From positions 1 through 64,000 of the forward strand of contig NZ_JAAAWN010000016.1 of the NCBI RefSeq assembly GCF_010500865.1: a DNA stretch of 64,000 bases. The letters are read 5' to 3'. Below the pieces are notes generated by a model. It did not search any database. It was not told the DNA's origin and saw only the letters and a program-made list of their open reading frames with translations. Numbering within the stretch: the first letter of the stretch is position 1; each line of letters opens with the position of its first letter. Origin of the DNA: Alteromonas profundi (GTDB lineage: Bacteria > Pseudomonadota > Gammaproteobacteria > Enterobacterales > Alteromonadaceae). This document shows, in pieces, positions 52,280 through 61,510 of the stretch. A program made the translations under genes and the position numbers.

Positions 52280-55222
52280 CTAATTTGTTGAGGGTAGCAG
52301 TGGAAAGGTCATTGTAACCCTCGTTCCTTCCCCCAGATTACTTTCAATCTTTAAATCACCAGAACATTGTTTCACAAACCCGTACACCATTGATAACCCT
52401 AACCCAGACCCTTGACCAATTTTTTTTGTTGTGAAGAATGGCTCAATAGCTCGCTTAACGGTATCACCTGACATTCCTTGACCATTGTCTGAGACGAAAA
52501 TTAGGCACTCTGATACAGTTTTATCGACGTTGTTTTCCTTTAATATTCCTATTTGGATGGTGCCACTTCCATTCAAGGATTCAGACGCGTTAATTACCAA
52601 ATGGGTCAATGCCATTTTAAATTGAGCTTCATCTGTTTCAATTAGCACTGGCTCATCACATAGCCTTAACTCAATTTTGTGTTTTTTGTCGAAAAGCGCT
52701 AAGAAAAACTCGCTAATTTCGCTGAGCAAGCTGTTTAATTCTACGGCTTTTAAATACATTGACCGCTGTTTGGTGAAAGATAGTAGATGTTTGGTTAACA
52801 CCCCCCCGCGAGTAGCCGCTTTTAGGCAGGCTTCAATAAATGGCATCACAGCCTTATTGCCTTCTAGCTCACATTCAAGTAAATCTAGGTTCATAAATAT
52901 CACTTGAAGTAGATTATTAAAGTCATGGGCTATCCCTCCCGTTAACTGAGAAACAGCCTCAACACGTTGAATGGATATGTTTTTTTCTTCAGCTTGTTTT
53001 CTCTGGGATATATCCCGAATAACGAATAATAATAAGTTTTCTTTTTCATTTTGAAGCTTTGCGCATCTTACCTCTATCGTCATGTCAACTTTTTCATTCG
53101 AGAATAGGCTGAGTTCAGAGGTCTGTGCATTATTATCAGCGACGCTAACCATATTATTTAGCAATGAATGCCATTCTTTTTCTCTGAATAAATTGCGAAT
53201 ATTATCTCCAACGTTGATCTTTCTATCTTTTCCAAATAAACGTGCTAAAGCATCATTAGCTCGAATGATACTACCAGATGTTGTACAAAGAATTAATCCG
53301 TCAAAGCTTGAATTAAAAACAGTTCTTAATTGTTCTTCTTGCTTTTTAAATTCTAGTTCGCGAACCATTTTGAGCGTAATATCCGTTTGAATTATCACAG
53401 CTCCAACTTTTTCCCCCTGTCTGTTAAGTATAGGTTGTCCCTGAACGAGTAAATTTTTAGGATTTAGACCCTTAGGTTTTACAGTAACAAGCTCATCTGA
53501 AATATACTCACCCAACAACGCTCGGTGTAGTTGGAACTCGTTAGGCTTCAGAAGGTTTTCGCCACTGGAGTCATGAATTGAGTAATAACTAGGTAATTCA
53601 GTGACGTGAATCGCAGAATATGACTTTTGGTAAATTTTCTCCGAAGTGGAATTAAAAACTTCTATTACTCCGTTCGCATTACAAGCAATGACGCTACTTT
53701 CCAAGTTATCAAGTAATGCCTTTAAAAAATATTCTGTTCGCTCCAATTTTTTTGTGACGGAAATATAGGACGTTAAGTTTTGAATAAAGCCGATAAATTT
53801 GGGTTTTTCAATATCAGCGCGTTGTATAAATTCGCCATAAACTTTAATCTGATGAATTATAGGTCCACCTTTTGCGGGAACCTGACACGGCAGAACAATT
53901 GACAATACTTCATGCTTATTGAAAAGCTCATTCAACGCCTTAGAAAAATTTTTCTTTTCGGGGTAACTTAAGTACTTGGATAAATCGTCCAATGATTTCA
54001 AATTAATATCCAGCTCCGGTAAAACAAGTTTAAATGGCCCACTTAGTAAAAATTCATTGCTTGAGTACTCAAATGTCCAAGAGATTATTCCTGCAACTTC
54101 CTGTGTAAATCTTAGTTCAGTGGTGCGTTTCTCGAGTAAACTCTTGGCGTGCTTTAACTGAAGGATCGCATTTTCTACTTCCAGTATGTTACTGGTAAAC
54201 GGTGAGGACTCTGGGGGATTTTCGTTTTCCCAACTCAAATCTTGGGAAATATCGAACGCGTAACCGACTAGAGCTTGAATACTTCTATAATAAAATAGGT
54301 ATACAAGCGCTGTCATCAGAACTAAAAAAACTAACATTGAAAACAATGAAACGAAAATAGGGCCCCCCAACTTACCAAAGAAATCTAGGAGTAGAGCTTG
54401 CCTTTCCTGTGTGGCAACGATATGCATGTGAATACCGTCTAAACTCGCTTCCTTAAACGCATAAACCCGAGTGATGTTGTCTAAGCCAGGCCCAACTCTG
54501 GCACCAATGTCCTCGGAATGTACCTGTTGGTAAAGTGGAGATTTCAACACAGAGCGGCCTTGCCAGTATTTAGCTCCCTTGGGGTGGCGAGATGCTATTA
54601 TCATACCGTTATGATCGATGATGAATGTTGCGGAATATTCGTCCAGTGGTTGTTGCTGAAGAATTGAGAATAACGACTCAACTTTAATTGCTAGTGCGAG
54701 AAAATAAGGCGTGCCCTGCTTATTAACAAACTTAATCGCAAGAGGAATCACTTGACTACCAGACAGTTCACCATTCCTTAACCGTCCCACGTTCAATTGG
54801 CCAATTTCCGCCTCCAAGTTGAATAGATTGAGCGAACTTAAATCTTTTCCTTCGCTATCAGAATAGGTGCTGCAAACTACTTGCTTACTATCGCTTACCA
54901 AGGCAATACCACCAAAGCGAGAATTAATAGAAGATGAGTTAAGCGTACTGTTCAAAATAGTTTTACAGCTCTCACCCTGTAATTCTGTACTTAAACTGAG
55001 AATGTGCAAAACAGAGCTGGCTTCTGATAATAGAAAGCGAACCTCTCGGTCTATTGCTTGAACATGGATTAGAGAGTCGTGTTTCGCATCCTCAATTACA
55101 CTTAACTTGGTAACTTGAAAAACTGAATAGCTAGCAGCAGACAATAAAATCAACGTCGCAATAAAAACTAACCACATCCTTCCCCTGTTTGTTAGCAATA
55201 AATACTTAAGTCGTTGAAACAT
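52280..55222 (-). CDS. membrane sensor histidine kinase (dCACHE-PAS-PAS-HK)
   Basis: A 980-residue kinase. Helix 1 (about residues 17-37) and helix 2 (about 288-313) enclose a 250-residue periplasmic dCACHE-like sensor (NHNGMIIASRHPKG-type motif: IDHNGMIIASRHPKG). The cytosol holds two or three PAS-like modules (about 380-750), then the kinase core: H box IAHDFNNLLQ, N box VINASES, G1 DNGQGMSG, G2 GQGSGLGLSMVYG. There is no receiver domain, so phosphate must pass to another protein, perhaps the hybrid kinase or REC-EAL protein encoded just upstream (15- and 9-nt gaps). Ligand unknown. Confidence 0.85.
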   Translation of the reverse strand: MFQRLKYLLLTNRGRMWLVFIATLILLSAASYSVFQVTKLSVIEDAKHDSLIHVQAIDREVRFLLSEASSVLHILSLSTELQGESCKTILNSTLNSSSINSRFGGIALVSDSKQVVCSTYSDSEGKDLSSLNLFNLEAEIGQLNVGRLRNGELSGSQVIPLAIKFVNKQGTPYFLALAIKVESLFSILQQQPLDEYSATFIIDHNGMIIASRHPKGAKYWQGRSVLKSPLYQQVHSEDIGARVGPGLDNITRVYAFKEASLDGIHMHIVATQERQALLLDFFGKLGGPIFVSLFSMLVFLVLMTALVYLFYYRSIQALVGYAFDISQDLSWENENPPESSPFTSNILEVENAILQLKHAKSLLEKRTTELRFTQEVAGIISWTFEYSSNEFLLSGPFKLVLPELDINLKSLDDLSKYLSYPEKKNFSKALNELFNKHEVLSIVLPCQVPAKGGPIIHQIKVYGEFIQRADIEKPKFIGFIQNLTSYISVTKKLERTEYFLKALLDNLESSVIACNANGVIEVFNSTSEKIYQKSYSAIHVTELPSYYSIHDSSGENLLKPNEFQLHRALLGEYISDELVTVKPKGLNPKNLLVQGQPILNRQGEKVGAVIIQTDITLKMVRELEFKKQEEQLRTVFNSSFDGLILCTTSGSIIRANDALARLFGKDRKINVGDNIRNLFREKEWHSLLNNMVSVADNNAQTSELSLFSNEKVDMTIEVRCAKLQNEKENLLLFVIRDISQRKQAEEKNISIQRVEAVSQLTGGIAHDFNNLLQVIFMNLDLLECELEGNKAVMPFIEACLKAATRGGVLTKHLLSFTKQRSMYLKAVELNSLLSEISEFFLALFDKKHKIELRLCDEPVLIETDEAQFKMALTHLVINASESLNGSGTIQIGILKENNVDKTVSECLIFVSDNGQGMSGDTVKRAIEPFFTTKKIGQGSGLGLSMVYGFVKQCSGDLKIESNLGEGTRVTMTFPLLPSTN

Positions 55223-55237
55223 TTTTCATATCCAGTT

Positions 55238-57799
55238 CTAACTTTTAGGTAATAATTCTTTTATGACGTTATTTAACTCCTCACGTCGATAAGGCTTTCT
55301 TAGTAATCTACACTTTGAGTGATTGTTACCTGATACTTGAAAGCCGTTAAAATCAGACCCTGTCGCTAAAATGACTGGCATTGATGGTGAGACTTTACCT
55401 ACTAAAGAGACAATTTCTTCGCCAGTATGCTTTCCATCGAGAAAGTAGTCAGTAATCACAAGCGCAATATCCTCACAATTCTGTGTAAGCAATAACTCCG
55501 CTTTTTGGAAACTCGTGGCCAGTAAAGGCTTGTAACCCAATGCAGTGAGGTGTCTTTTTACAATTAAGGCAACTTCTTCGTTGTCTTCCACAATGAGTAT
55601 ACTCTCACCGCTGCTATTAGTGGCGTTTGTAAGAAGAGAATTTTCTTTCAACCTAACGTCAATCGAGTGAGCTAACGGTAACAACAGAGTGACAGTAGTA
55701 CCTTCACCGTTGGATTCGATCTTTATATAGCCGTTACACTGTTTTATAAAGCCATACACCATTGCCAACCCCAATCCTGTGCCTTTTCCCTCCTCTTTTG
55801 TTGTGAAAAAAGGCTCTATAATTTTTTCTTGAATTTCTGGAGGAATTCCTATTCCGTTGTCTTTAACCTCCATTTTGACAAAGTCACCTTTAATTGCAGA
55901 ATCGGTAAGTGTTTCAACATCATTTATCCTTTCGGCAAGTTCAGCACTTACTATTATCTGACCTCCGTTGGGCATTGCGTCTCTCGAATTAATAGCCAGA
56001 TTGAGGAAGACATTTTCCAACTGACTATAGTCTGTGAATACTTCTAGGTCAGGGTTTTCACAGATGAAATTCAACTGGATATTGGTAGGTAATAACCGTA
56101 GAATAAATTTGCTAAGGGAAGTAAAGAAGCTGCTGACCTTGATAAACTCGCCACGAACAGGCTTTCGACGTGCAAAAGTTAGTAATTGGTTAGATAGTTC
56201 TGAACCACTAGAAGCAGCTCTTATAATACTTTGCGTGGCCTCCCTTTTTTCCTCAAGAGTAGCTGTGTTATCAGTGAGCGTATCCGTACTGCCTAGTATA
56301 ATGGAAAGTAGGTTGTTAAAGTCATGTGCAATTCCCCCAGAAAGACTTGCAACACTTTCCAGCCTTTGCATGTGTGCTAGCTTGTCCTCTGCTTGTTTTA
56401 AGTCAGTTAAATCTATGAATGATAACAATAACGACGGTGTATCATCGTTTAATGGTGATAACATTAACAGCGCAGAAAGTGCATTTCCGTCTGCATCTAT
56501 CATCTCTCCGGGGAATGGACGTCCCATCCACGATGCGTCAATATCTTCATTAAAGGTAGCTGGAATTGTATTCAGATTAATGACTTCCCGCAATTTAATG
56601 TCTTGCAAATTTTGATATTTCAATAATGACTTCGCGGTATCATTTAAAAACTCGACAATTAAGTCACCGCTAACGATGGCAACGCCGAATAACGCTGATT
56701 CACTAATGGCACGAAATCGCTTCTCGGAATTGGCTAACTCGGTTGTACGGAGTTCTACTTTTTTCTCAAGAGCGTTTAGAAGAGTGATACGATCTAAGTT
56801 AGTTTCTATTTGTTGTAAACATGTAGCAAAAAATGTTGATAAATCCTCGTACTTTATACTTTCTTCAGTCAAGAAAAAATGTAACGAGTAAGCATGTCCT
56901 TTATCGAACTTTAAAGGGAGATAATGATGCTTCCCTTGACTTTGCAGCGATTCTGTCAATAAGCAAGCTTTAGGGGAGTTTTCCGCGTCACTTGCCACAG
57001 TTTTCATACACGTACATTGAGGTACAATTTTTCCACTTTTTAGGTGAGGGTGAGTGCTTTTTAAAACCTTGATATGGTCATTTTCCACCCCTTCGCAAAA
57101 CCATACAGCTTCCACTTGCTCTAATGAGACTAGTAATTTAGAGGCTGTACAAAATAGTTCTTCTATTGACAAACACGCTTGTAAGTCGTTAGAAAGTCTC
57201 ATCTGAATATTTTGAAGTTGGAGCTGCTTTTTCAGCTTCATTGACTGGTGTTCAAGCTCTTGGTTTAAATAGACCGATTCGTGATATGTGGATATCAGAA
57301 GGTCTAAAATCTGCTGTCGGTCCGCAGTAATAAAATGTCGCTCTCCACCAAATTCAATTTCTATGCCGAGTTCCATTTTCCTTTTACCACGTAGTCGTCT
57401 GTTTGATAACAAGTAATCTACTTGGTCTAAAAGGTAGTCATTTTGGTAAGGCTTCGTTAGAAAATTATCAGCACCAACTTTTAATCCTCGTAAAACATCA
57501 CTGGCGGACTTTAAGCTTGTGACTAGCATTACGGGAACATCAAATCCAAATTCGTTTCGTATGGTCTCACTTAATTCATATCCATCCATTTCCGGCATAA
57601 CTACATCGGTTATTACTAGCTCCGGCAACTGTACTTTCATTCTTTGCAATGCCTCACGTCCATTTGAGACAGTTCGCACGCTATAGTTCGCTTGCTCCAG
57701 CAGCCACGCCAATTTCTGTGCTTGTGTAGGACTATCCTCGACAACTAAAATATCCGCTCTGCTGGCGTTTGATCGCCTCAAGTCACTGTCGTTGTTCAT
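55238..57799 (-). CDS. hybrid histidine kinase (REC-GAF-PAS-HK-REC)
   Basis: An 853-residue soluble hybrid kinase. The N-terminal REC domain (residues 15-130) has its phospho-Asp in LVITDVVMPEMDG and Lys in FLTKPY. A GAF-like region (about 190-345, with a CTC motif), a coiled segment, and a PAS domain (about 365-480) follow. The kinase core has IAHDFNNLLS, NSRDAMPNGG, DNGIGIPPE and GKGTGLGLAMVYG. The C-terminal REC (about 735-853) has its Asp in LVITDYFLDG. No transmembrane helix. AGGAGC lies 7 nt before ATG. Middle gene of a three-gene signalling operon. Confidence 0.87.
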   Translation of the reverse strand: MNNDSDLRRSNASRADILVVEDSPTQAQKLAWLLEQANYSVRTVSNGREALQRMKVQLPELVITDVVMPEMDGYELSETIRNEFGFDVPVMLVTSLKSASDVLRGLKVGADNFLTKPYQNDYLLDQVDYLLSNRRLRGKRKMELGIEIEFGGERHFITADRQQILDLLISTYHESVYLNQELEHQSMKLKKQLQLQNIQMRLSNDLQACLSIEELFCTASKLLVSLEQVEAVWFCEGVENDHIKVLKSTHPHLKSGKIVPQCTCMKTVASDAENSPKACLLTESLQSQGKHHYLPLKFDKGHAYSLHFFLTEESIKYEDLSTFFATCLQQIETNLDRITLLNALEKKVELRTTELANSEKRFRAISESALFGVAIVSGDLIVEFLNDTAKSLLKYQNLQDIKLREVINLNTIPATFNEDIDASWMGRPFPGEMIDADGNALSALLMLSPLNDDTPSLLLSFIDLTDLKQAEDKLAHMQRLESVASLSGGIAHDFNNLLSIILGSTDTLTDNTATLEEKREATQSIIRAASSGSELSNQLLTFARRKPVRGEFIKVSSFFTSLSKFILRLLPTNIQLNFICENPDLEVFTDYSQLENVFLNLAINSRDAMPNGGQIIVSAELAERINDVETLTDSAIKGDFVKMEVKDNGIGIPPEIQEKIIEPFFTTKEEGKGTGLGLAMVYGFIKQCNGYIKIESNGEGTTVTLLLPLAHSIDVRLKENSLLTNATNSSGESILIVEDNEEVALIVKRHLTALGYKPLLATSFQKAELLLTQNCEDIALVITDYFLDGKHTGEEIVSLVGKVSPSMPVILATGSDFNGFQVSGNNHSKCRLLRKPYRREELNNVIKELLPKS

Positions 57800-57808
57800 T
57801 ATTTGCTC

Positions 57809-58951
57809 CTAATTCGAGTGACTGTGAAGAAACTCGATAGCATCATCAACAGTCAGGGGACGCGAAATGTGAAAGCCCTGCGCGAAATCGCACTCTAATT
57901 TTTCTAAAAGGTCAAGGGTTTCAGCGTCTTCGCAACCCTCTGCGACAACGCTCATATTGAATGCTTTACCTAAAGAATTTATAGCTTTTATGATGGTTTG
58001 GTCACTCTTTGAACGCAGTGCTTCTCTAACAAATAACATGTCTATTTTAATCTCATTAAAGGGCATGTTTCGTAAAAAGGCTAGCGATGAAAAGCCGGTT
58101 CCAAAGTCGTCAAGCGACAGCTTAAACCCAGCAAGCCTAAGACGTGTCAGGTTATCCATCGCAGTGACTGGATCTGCCATTGCCACTGTTTCAGTTATCT
58201 CCAAAGTTATTTGGCGAGGGTCTACAAAATTACTAGAACAGATACGTTTGAGTCTGTTCGCTAGCTCAAGATCACTCAAGTCGCCGGCAGAAATATTGAC
58301 TGAAGTTTGAATTGGAACACAACCAGAAGCGTCTATTTTCTTAACTGAAATACATGAGTGCTCTACCACATAATCTGACAATAATTTGAATAAATTATGC
58401 TTTTCGAATTCAGGAATAAATTTGTTTGGCAAAATTTCTCCAAACTGAGGATGATTCCATCGAAGTAGCGCCTCGAAACCTGATATCACTCTTTCTCTAA
58501 GAGCAAGTTTCGGTTGAAGCTTCAAAAAAAACTCTTGATTTTGCAATGCCGTTCTCAAAGCATCAGGGCTACAGTCGAACATAGAACGGTACTTAGTTAA
58601 AATTGCCTTAAGCTCTCTGGCTGGCAGTGGTTTACTCAGTGCTTCACAGATTGTTAATCCTTGCTCTACTCCAAGTTTTGCGGCTACGGTTACTACCCTT
58701 GGATCAAAGCCACTAATTAGGATTATCTTCGCTTTACACCCCATTGCTGCCAAATGTCTCAATACTTCGACGCCATCCATATCCGGCATTTGAAGATCTA
58801 ATAAAATATGGGATGGGCACTCATCAACAACCCGTTTTAAAAAGTCGGCAGGGTTTACTGTAAAAGAGCTCTTGTAACCCACTGTTTCTGCTACACGGCT
58901 GAACGCCAGTGCGATATCAGGTTCATCATCTAAAATTAAAACTGAGTCCAA
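57809..58951 (-). CDS. REC-EAL c-di-GMP phosphodiesterase
   Basis: A 380-residue response regulator. The REC domain (1-120) has the acidic pair DDE near residue 8, phospho-Asp52 in LLDLQMPDMDG and Lys in LSKPLP. The EAL domain (about 135-378) keeps the catalytic signature GFEALLRW, N in TSVNISAGD, E in ITLEITE, DDFGTGFSSL, K in EIKID, E in VVAEGCED and QGFHISRP. All metal-binding residues seem present, so it should hydrolyse c-di-GMP when the REC state allows. First gene of the leftward operon and divergent from the chemosensory operon. Confidence 0.9.
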   Translation of the reverse strand: MDSVLILDDEPDIALAFSRVAETVGYKSSFTVNPADFLKRVVDECPSHILLDLQMPDMDGVEVLRHLAAMGCKAKIILISGFDPRVVTVAAKLGVEQGLTICEALSKPLPARELKAILTKYRSMFDCSPDALRTALQNQEFFLKLQPKLALRERVISGFEALLRWNHPQFGEILPNKFIPEFEKHNLFKLLSDYVVEHSCISVKKIDASGCVPIQTSVNISAGDLSDLELANRLKRICSSNFVDPRQITLEITETVAMADPVTAMDNLTRLRLAGFKLSLDDFGTGFSSLAFLRNMPFNEIKIDMLFVREALRSKSDQTIIKAINSLGKAFNMSVVAEGCEDAETLDLLEKLECDFAQGFHISRPLTVDDAIEFLHSHSN

Positions 58952-59128
58952 ATTTCGCCCTCTATTTCACGCTTTCCACAACTAGATTAAGTATTAACCT
59001 ACTGAGAAATCGGCATATAATTAAGTATCTGAATTATATCATTTATCATAAATAGGTGGATCCCCCTACTTGACGAGAGTTCCGTTTACATTACTTTATT
59101 GTGCGACTAAAGTATAGGTCTGCCTCCA
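58952..59128. promoter_or_regulatory. divergent promoter region of two signalling operons
   Basis: AT-rich spacer between the REC-EAL operon and the chemosensory operon. I see no clear palindrome or extended promoter consensus. Confidence 0.4.
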
Positions 59129-59644
59129 GTGGTTATTCGAGACATAATTGTGAATAAAAAGACAGAAGAGTTTTTCTCAGTTAAGGTCAAAAATCTTGCG
59201 ATTGCTATACCTATTCACCATGTTGTGGAGGTACAGCTTGCTGTAAATGTAATTGAAACGCTTTCGACAAATAATTACTTTGATTGTGCGTTTAATTGTA
59301 GGGGGAACTTCATACCTGTATTCGATATAAGAAAACGGCTTGGTCTTGGAACCTCAGCGGTGTCTCGTTCACACTATTTTTTAGTATTGAAGTGCGATGA
59401 AATGAGATTCTCGATCATGATCGATGAGATAATTGGAACAATCAGTTTTGTTGCGTCTGAACTGCATAAGAAGAACACGTTGACAACAAAATATGGTGCT
59501 CCTCTTTTAATGAAGTTAAGTTCAGATGCTGTTTCAATTTGTGATCTATCAACATTGATAACTAGCGATATTAAAGAGGAATTTTACGAACTAATGTTTG
59601 ATAAGTACTGTGAGAATGATTCTTCTAAAGAAAAAACGCACTAA
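59129..59644 (+). CDS. CheW-like coupling protein 1 (WspB-like)
   Basis: A 171-residue CheW-domain protein (about residues 12-150): VKNLAIAIPIHHVVEVQ, GNFIPVFDIRKRLGLG and SIMIDEIIGTISF follow the CheW fold. CheW couples receptor to CheA. The start may be GTG 59129 or GTG 59150; no strong Shine-Dalgarno. The stop overlaps the next ATG (TAATG). First gene of an operon whose order CheW-CheR-CheW-MCP-CheA recalls Wsp. Confidence 0.8.
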   Translation: MVIRDIIVNKKTEEFFSVKVKNLAIAIPIHHVVEVQLAVNVIETLSTNNYFDCAFNCRGNFIPVFDIRKRLGLGTSAVSRSHYFLVLKCDEMRFSIMIDEIIGTISFVASELHKKNTLTTKYGAPLLMKLSSDAVSICDLSTLITSDIKEEFYELMFDKYCENDSSKEKTH

Positions 59645-60975
59645 TGGGCACAATTTCAAAAGAAACATTTGCAGAAATCTCACAGCTTCTTAATTTAGGG
59701 CTTGCTGAATGCAGAGTCGCGGACGCAAAAATTAAGATATCAGAATGGTCCATTCAGGAAAATATCCAATTAGAATCCGATTTAGCGTTAACGTTGAAGT
59801 CGAACCCCCTCGCCGTTCAGCGCCTTATAGACAAACTCGTGGTTGGAGAAACGTATTTTTTTAGGCACGAGGGACACTTTGTATTTATTCGTCAAGAAGT
59901 CGAGCGTGATGACCTCAGGAATACAAAACAATATGAAGTCTTATCGGCGGGATGCTCAACTGGTGAGGAGGCGTACAGCTGTTCGATGCTATTAGAACAA
60001 GCAGGCGTGCAATACACAGTGAGAGGCATTGACATCAGCAGTGAAAATATTCGGAATGCTAAAGAAGGTAATTACTCATCTTGGTCACTTCGTAACATAA
60101 ATGCCTTTTCTGACCTTACAACCTATTTGAGGGAATATAAGAACGGTAAACACAGCGTTACAGATGAGGTAAAGAAACAAACTCTGTTTCAGTGTGAGAA
60201 TCTGTTGAAATCATCTGAATATGAAGGTGGTGAGTATTCTAACCGTTTTGATTTTATTTTATGTCGTAACCTTATGATTTATCTTCAACCCGCGGATACG
60301 AATGACCTTGCTTTTCGATTGATTGAAATGTTGAAACCTGGTGGATGGCTTATACCAGGTCCCTCCGACCCAATTACAACTTATCTTGATTTATTAATGC
60401 CAAAAGAAACGACAGATGGCCTTGTTTTTCAAAAACCGGTAACACTTAAAAGAAATACATTACCCTCAAATGTTAACCATTATCACCCGAGCTCTATAGA
60501 CCGCTCAGTTAGTGTTTTACGCAGAGCGACTAAAATACCTAGTCCGACAGCCTCGCATCGCTTTTCTATAAATACAAGAAACACTAACACATCAAAAAAT
60601 GAACAAGAACTAGGGCTTACCCCACATAATCACGAGTTAATTAAAGCGAAAATTCCTGTGTCGATGGAACCAGAAATTTATTTTCAGGAAGCATTGAAAC
60701 AATGGGAGGGGGGGAACTTGTCCGAAGCAGAGAATTCGTTAACTAAAGCGTTGTACCTTGAACCTGTGCATCCTGTTTATATCTATTTCAAAGCAATGTG
60801 TTACTTAGCTTTGAATAAAAAATATTTAGCAAAAAAGCAATTCTTATTTGCCAATAAAATATTATCGAGCAGCGAAATCTCTACTACAAAAGAGACAAAT
60901 AATTTTGAGGATCTTAGACAGGCGATAAATAAAGAACTAATTAAATTGATGGGAGTTAGTCGTGACAAACAATGA
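59644..60975 (+). CDS. CheR-type methyltransferase with TPR tail (WspC-like)
   Basis: A 443-residue protein. Residues about 50-270 form a CheR methyltransferase: VGETYFFRHEGHF, LSAGCSTGEEAYSCSML (SAM-binding), DISSENIRNAKEGNY and DFILCRNLMIYL. A linker follows, then a TPR-like tail (about 345-440, YFQEALKQWEGGNLSEAENS). CheR methylates receptor glutamates; the TPR fusion is as in WspC. It overlaps both neighbours (TAATG upstream, 14 nt downstream). Confidence 0.88.
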   Translation: MGTISKETFAEISQLLNLGLAECRVADAKIKISEWSIQENIQLESDLALTLKSNPLAVQRLIDKLVVGETYFFRHEGHFVFIRQEVERDDLRNTKQYEVLSAGCSTGEEAYSCSMLLEQAGVQYTVRGIDISSENIRNAKEGNYSSWSLRNINAFSDLTTYLREYKNGKHSVTDEVKKQTLFQCENLLKSSEYEGGEYSNRFDFILCRNLMIYLQPADTNDLAFRLIEMLKPGGWLIPGPSDPITTYLDLLMPKETTDGLVFQKPVTLKRNTLPSNVNHYHPSSIDRSVSVLRRATKIPSPTASHRFSINTRNTNTSKNEQELGLTPHNHELIKAKIPVSMEPEIYFQEALKQWEGGNLSEAENSLTKALYLEPVHPVYIYFKAMCYLALNKKYLAKKQFLFANKILSSSEISTTKETNNFEDLRQAINKELIKLMGVSRDKQ

Positions 60976-61501
60976 TAACTGGAGTGACCTGATTGGTGAA
61001 AATGAGCGAAGGATAATGCGAGAACGAACAAAGCGCTTAGCCACTCCAATTGACGTTGAAGGCGATGCTTCAAAAGACTATTGGCTGACTTTTGCTCTGC
61101 ATGGAAACACTTTTGCTATTGAATATTCTCTTGTTAGCTTGGTATGCAAACGGCCTCACACGACATCAATAAGTTTAAACGGGGGACTAGTAAACGGACT
61201 AGCCAGTCTGAATGGGAAAATAGTTCCTATCGCTAATATATCTAAATGGCTTGAGCTAGAAGAGAATGAAGCGTTAAAGCAGCCCGAAAGCCTTTTTTTA
61301 CTTCAAAAAGCCGAGAAAGGGTTTGCATTCCTTTGCGAAGTGGGGGAGTTAATCACAATAGATTCCACACTGATCTTTACCGAAGCTGATAATGAAAAAT
61401 GGATAGAGCAAGAGCTGCTGATAACCAGAAACAATAATATTTGGTTTATTGATGGCAAATTACTTTTTAATAAATATAACAAGATGATACAGAGCAAGTA
61501 A
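60962..61501 (+). CDS. CheW-like coupling protein 2 (WspD-like)
   Basis: A 179-residue protein with a CheW domain at about residues 35-165: WLTFALHGNTFAIEYSLVSLV, GLASLNGKIVPIANISKWL, and FLCEVGELITI. The GTG start at 60962 has GGGAG 6 nt upstream, inside the end of the CheR gene. A second coupling protein in the same operon is characteristic of Wsp-like systems. The N-terminal 35 residues are an extension. Confidence 0.83.
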   Translation: MTNNDNWSDLIGENERRIMRERTKRLATPIDVEGDASKDYWLTFALHGNTFAIEYSLVSLVCKRPHTTSISLNGGLVNGLASLNGKIVPIANISKWLELEENEALKQPESLFLLQKAEKGFAFLCEVGELITIDSTLIFTEADNEKWIEQELLITRNNNIWFIDGKLLFNKYNKMIQSK

Positions 61502-61510
61502 GGTGGAAGT

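Noticed and set aside
52195-52317. 40-codon plus-strand frame overlapping the kinase end
   Set aside because: No Shine-Dalgarno and antisense overlap with a well-supported gene.
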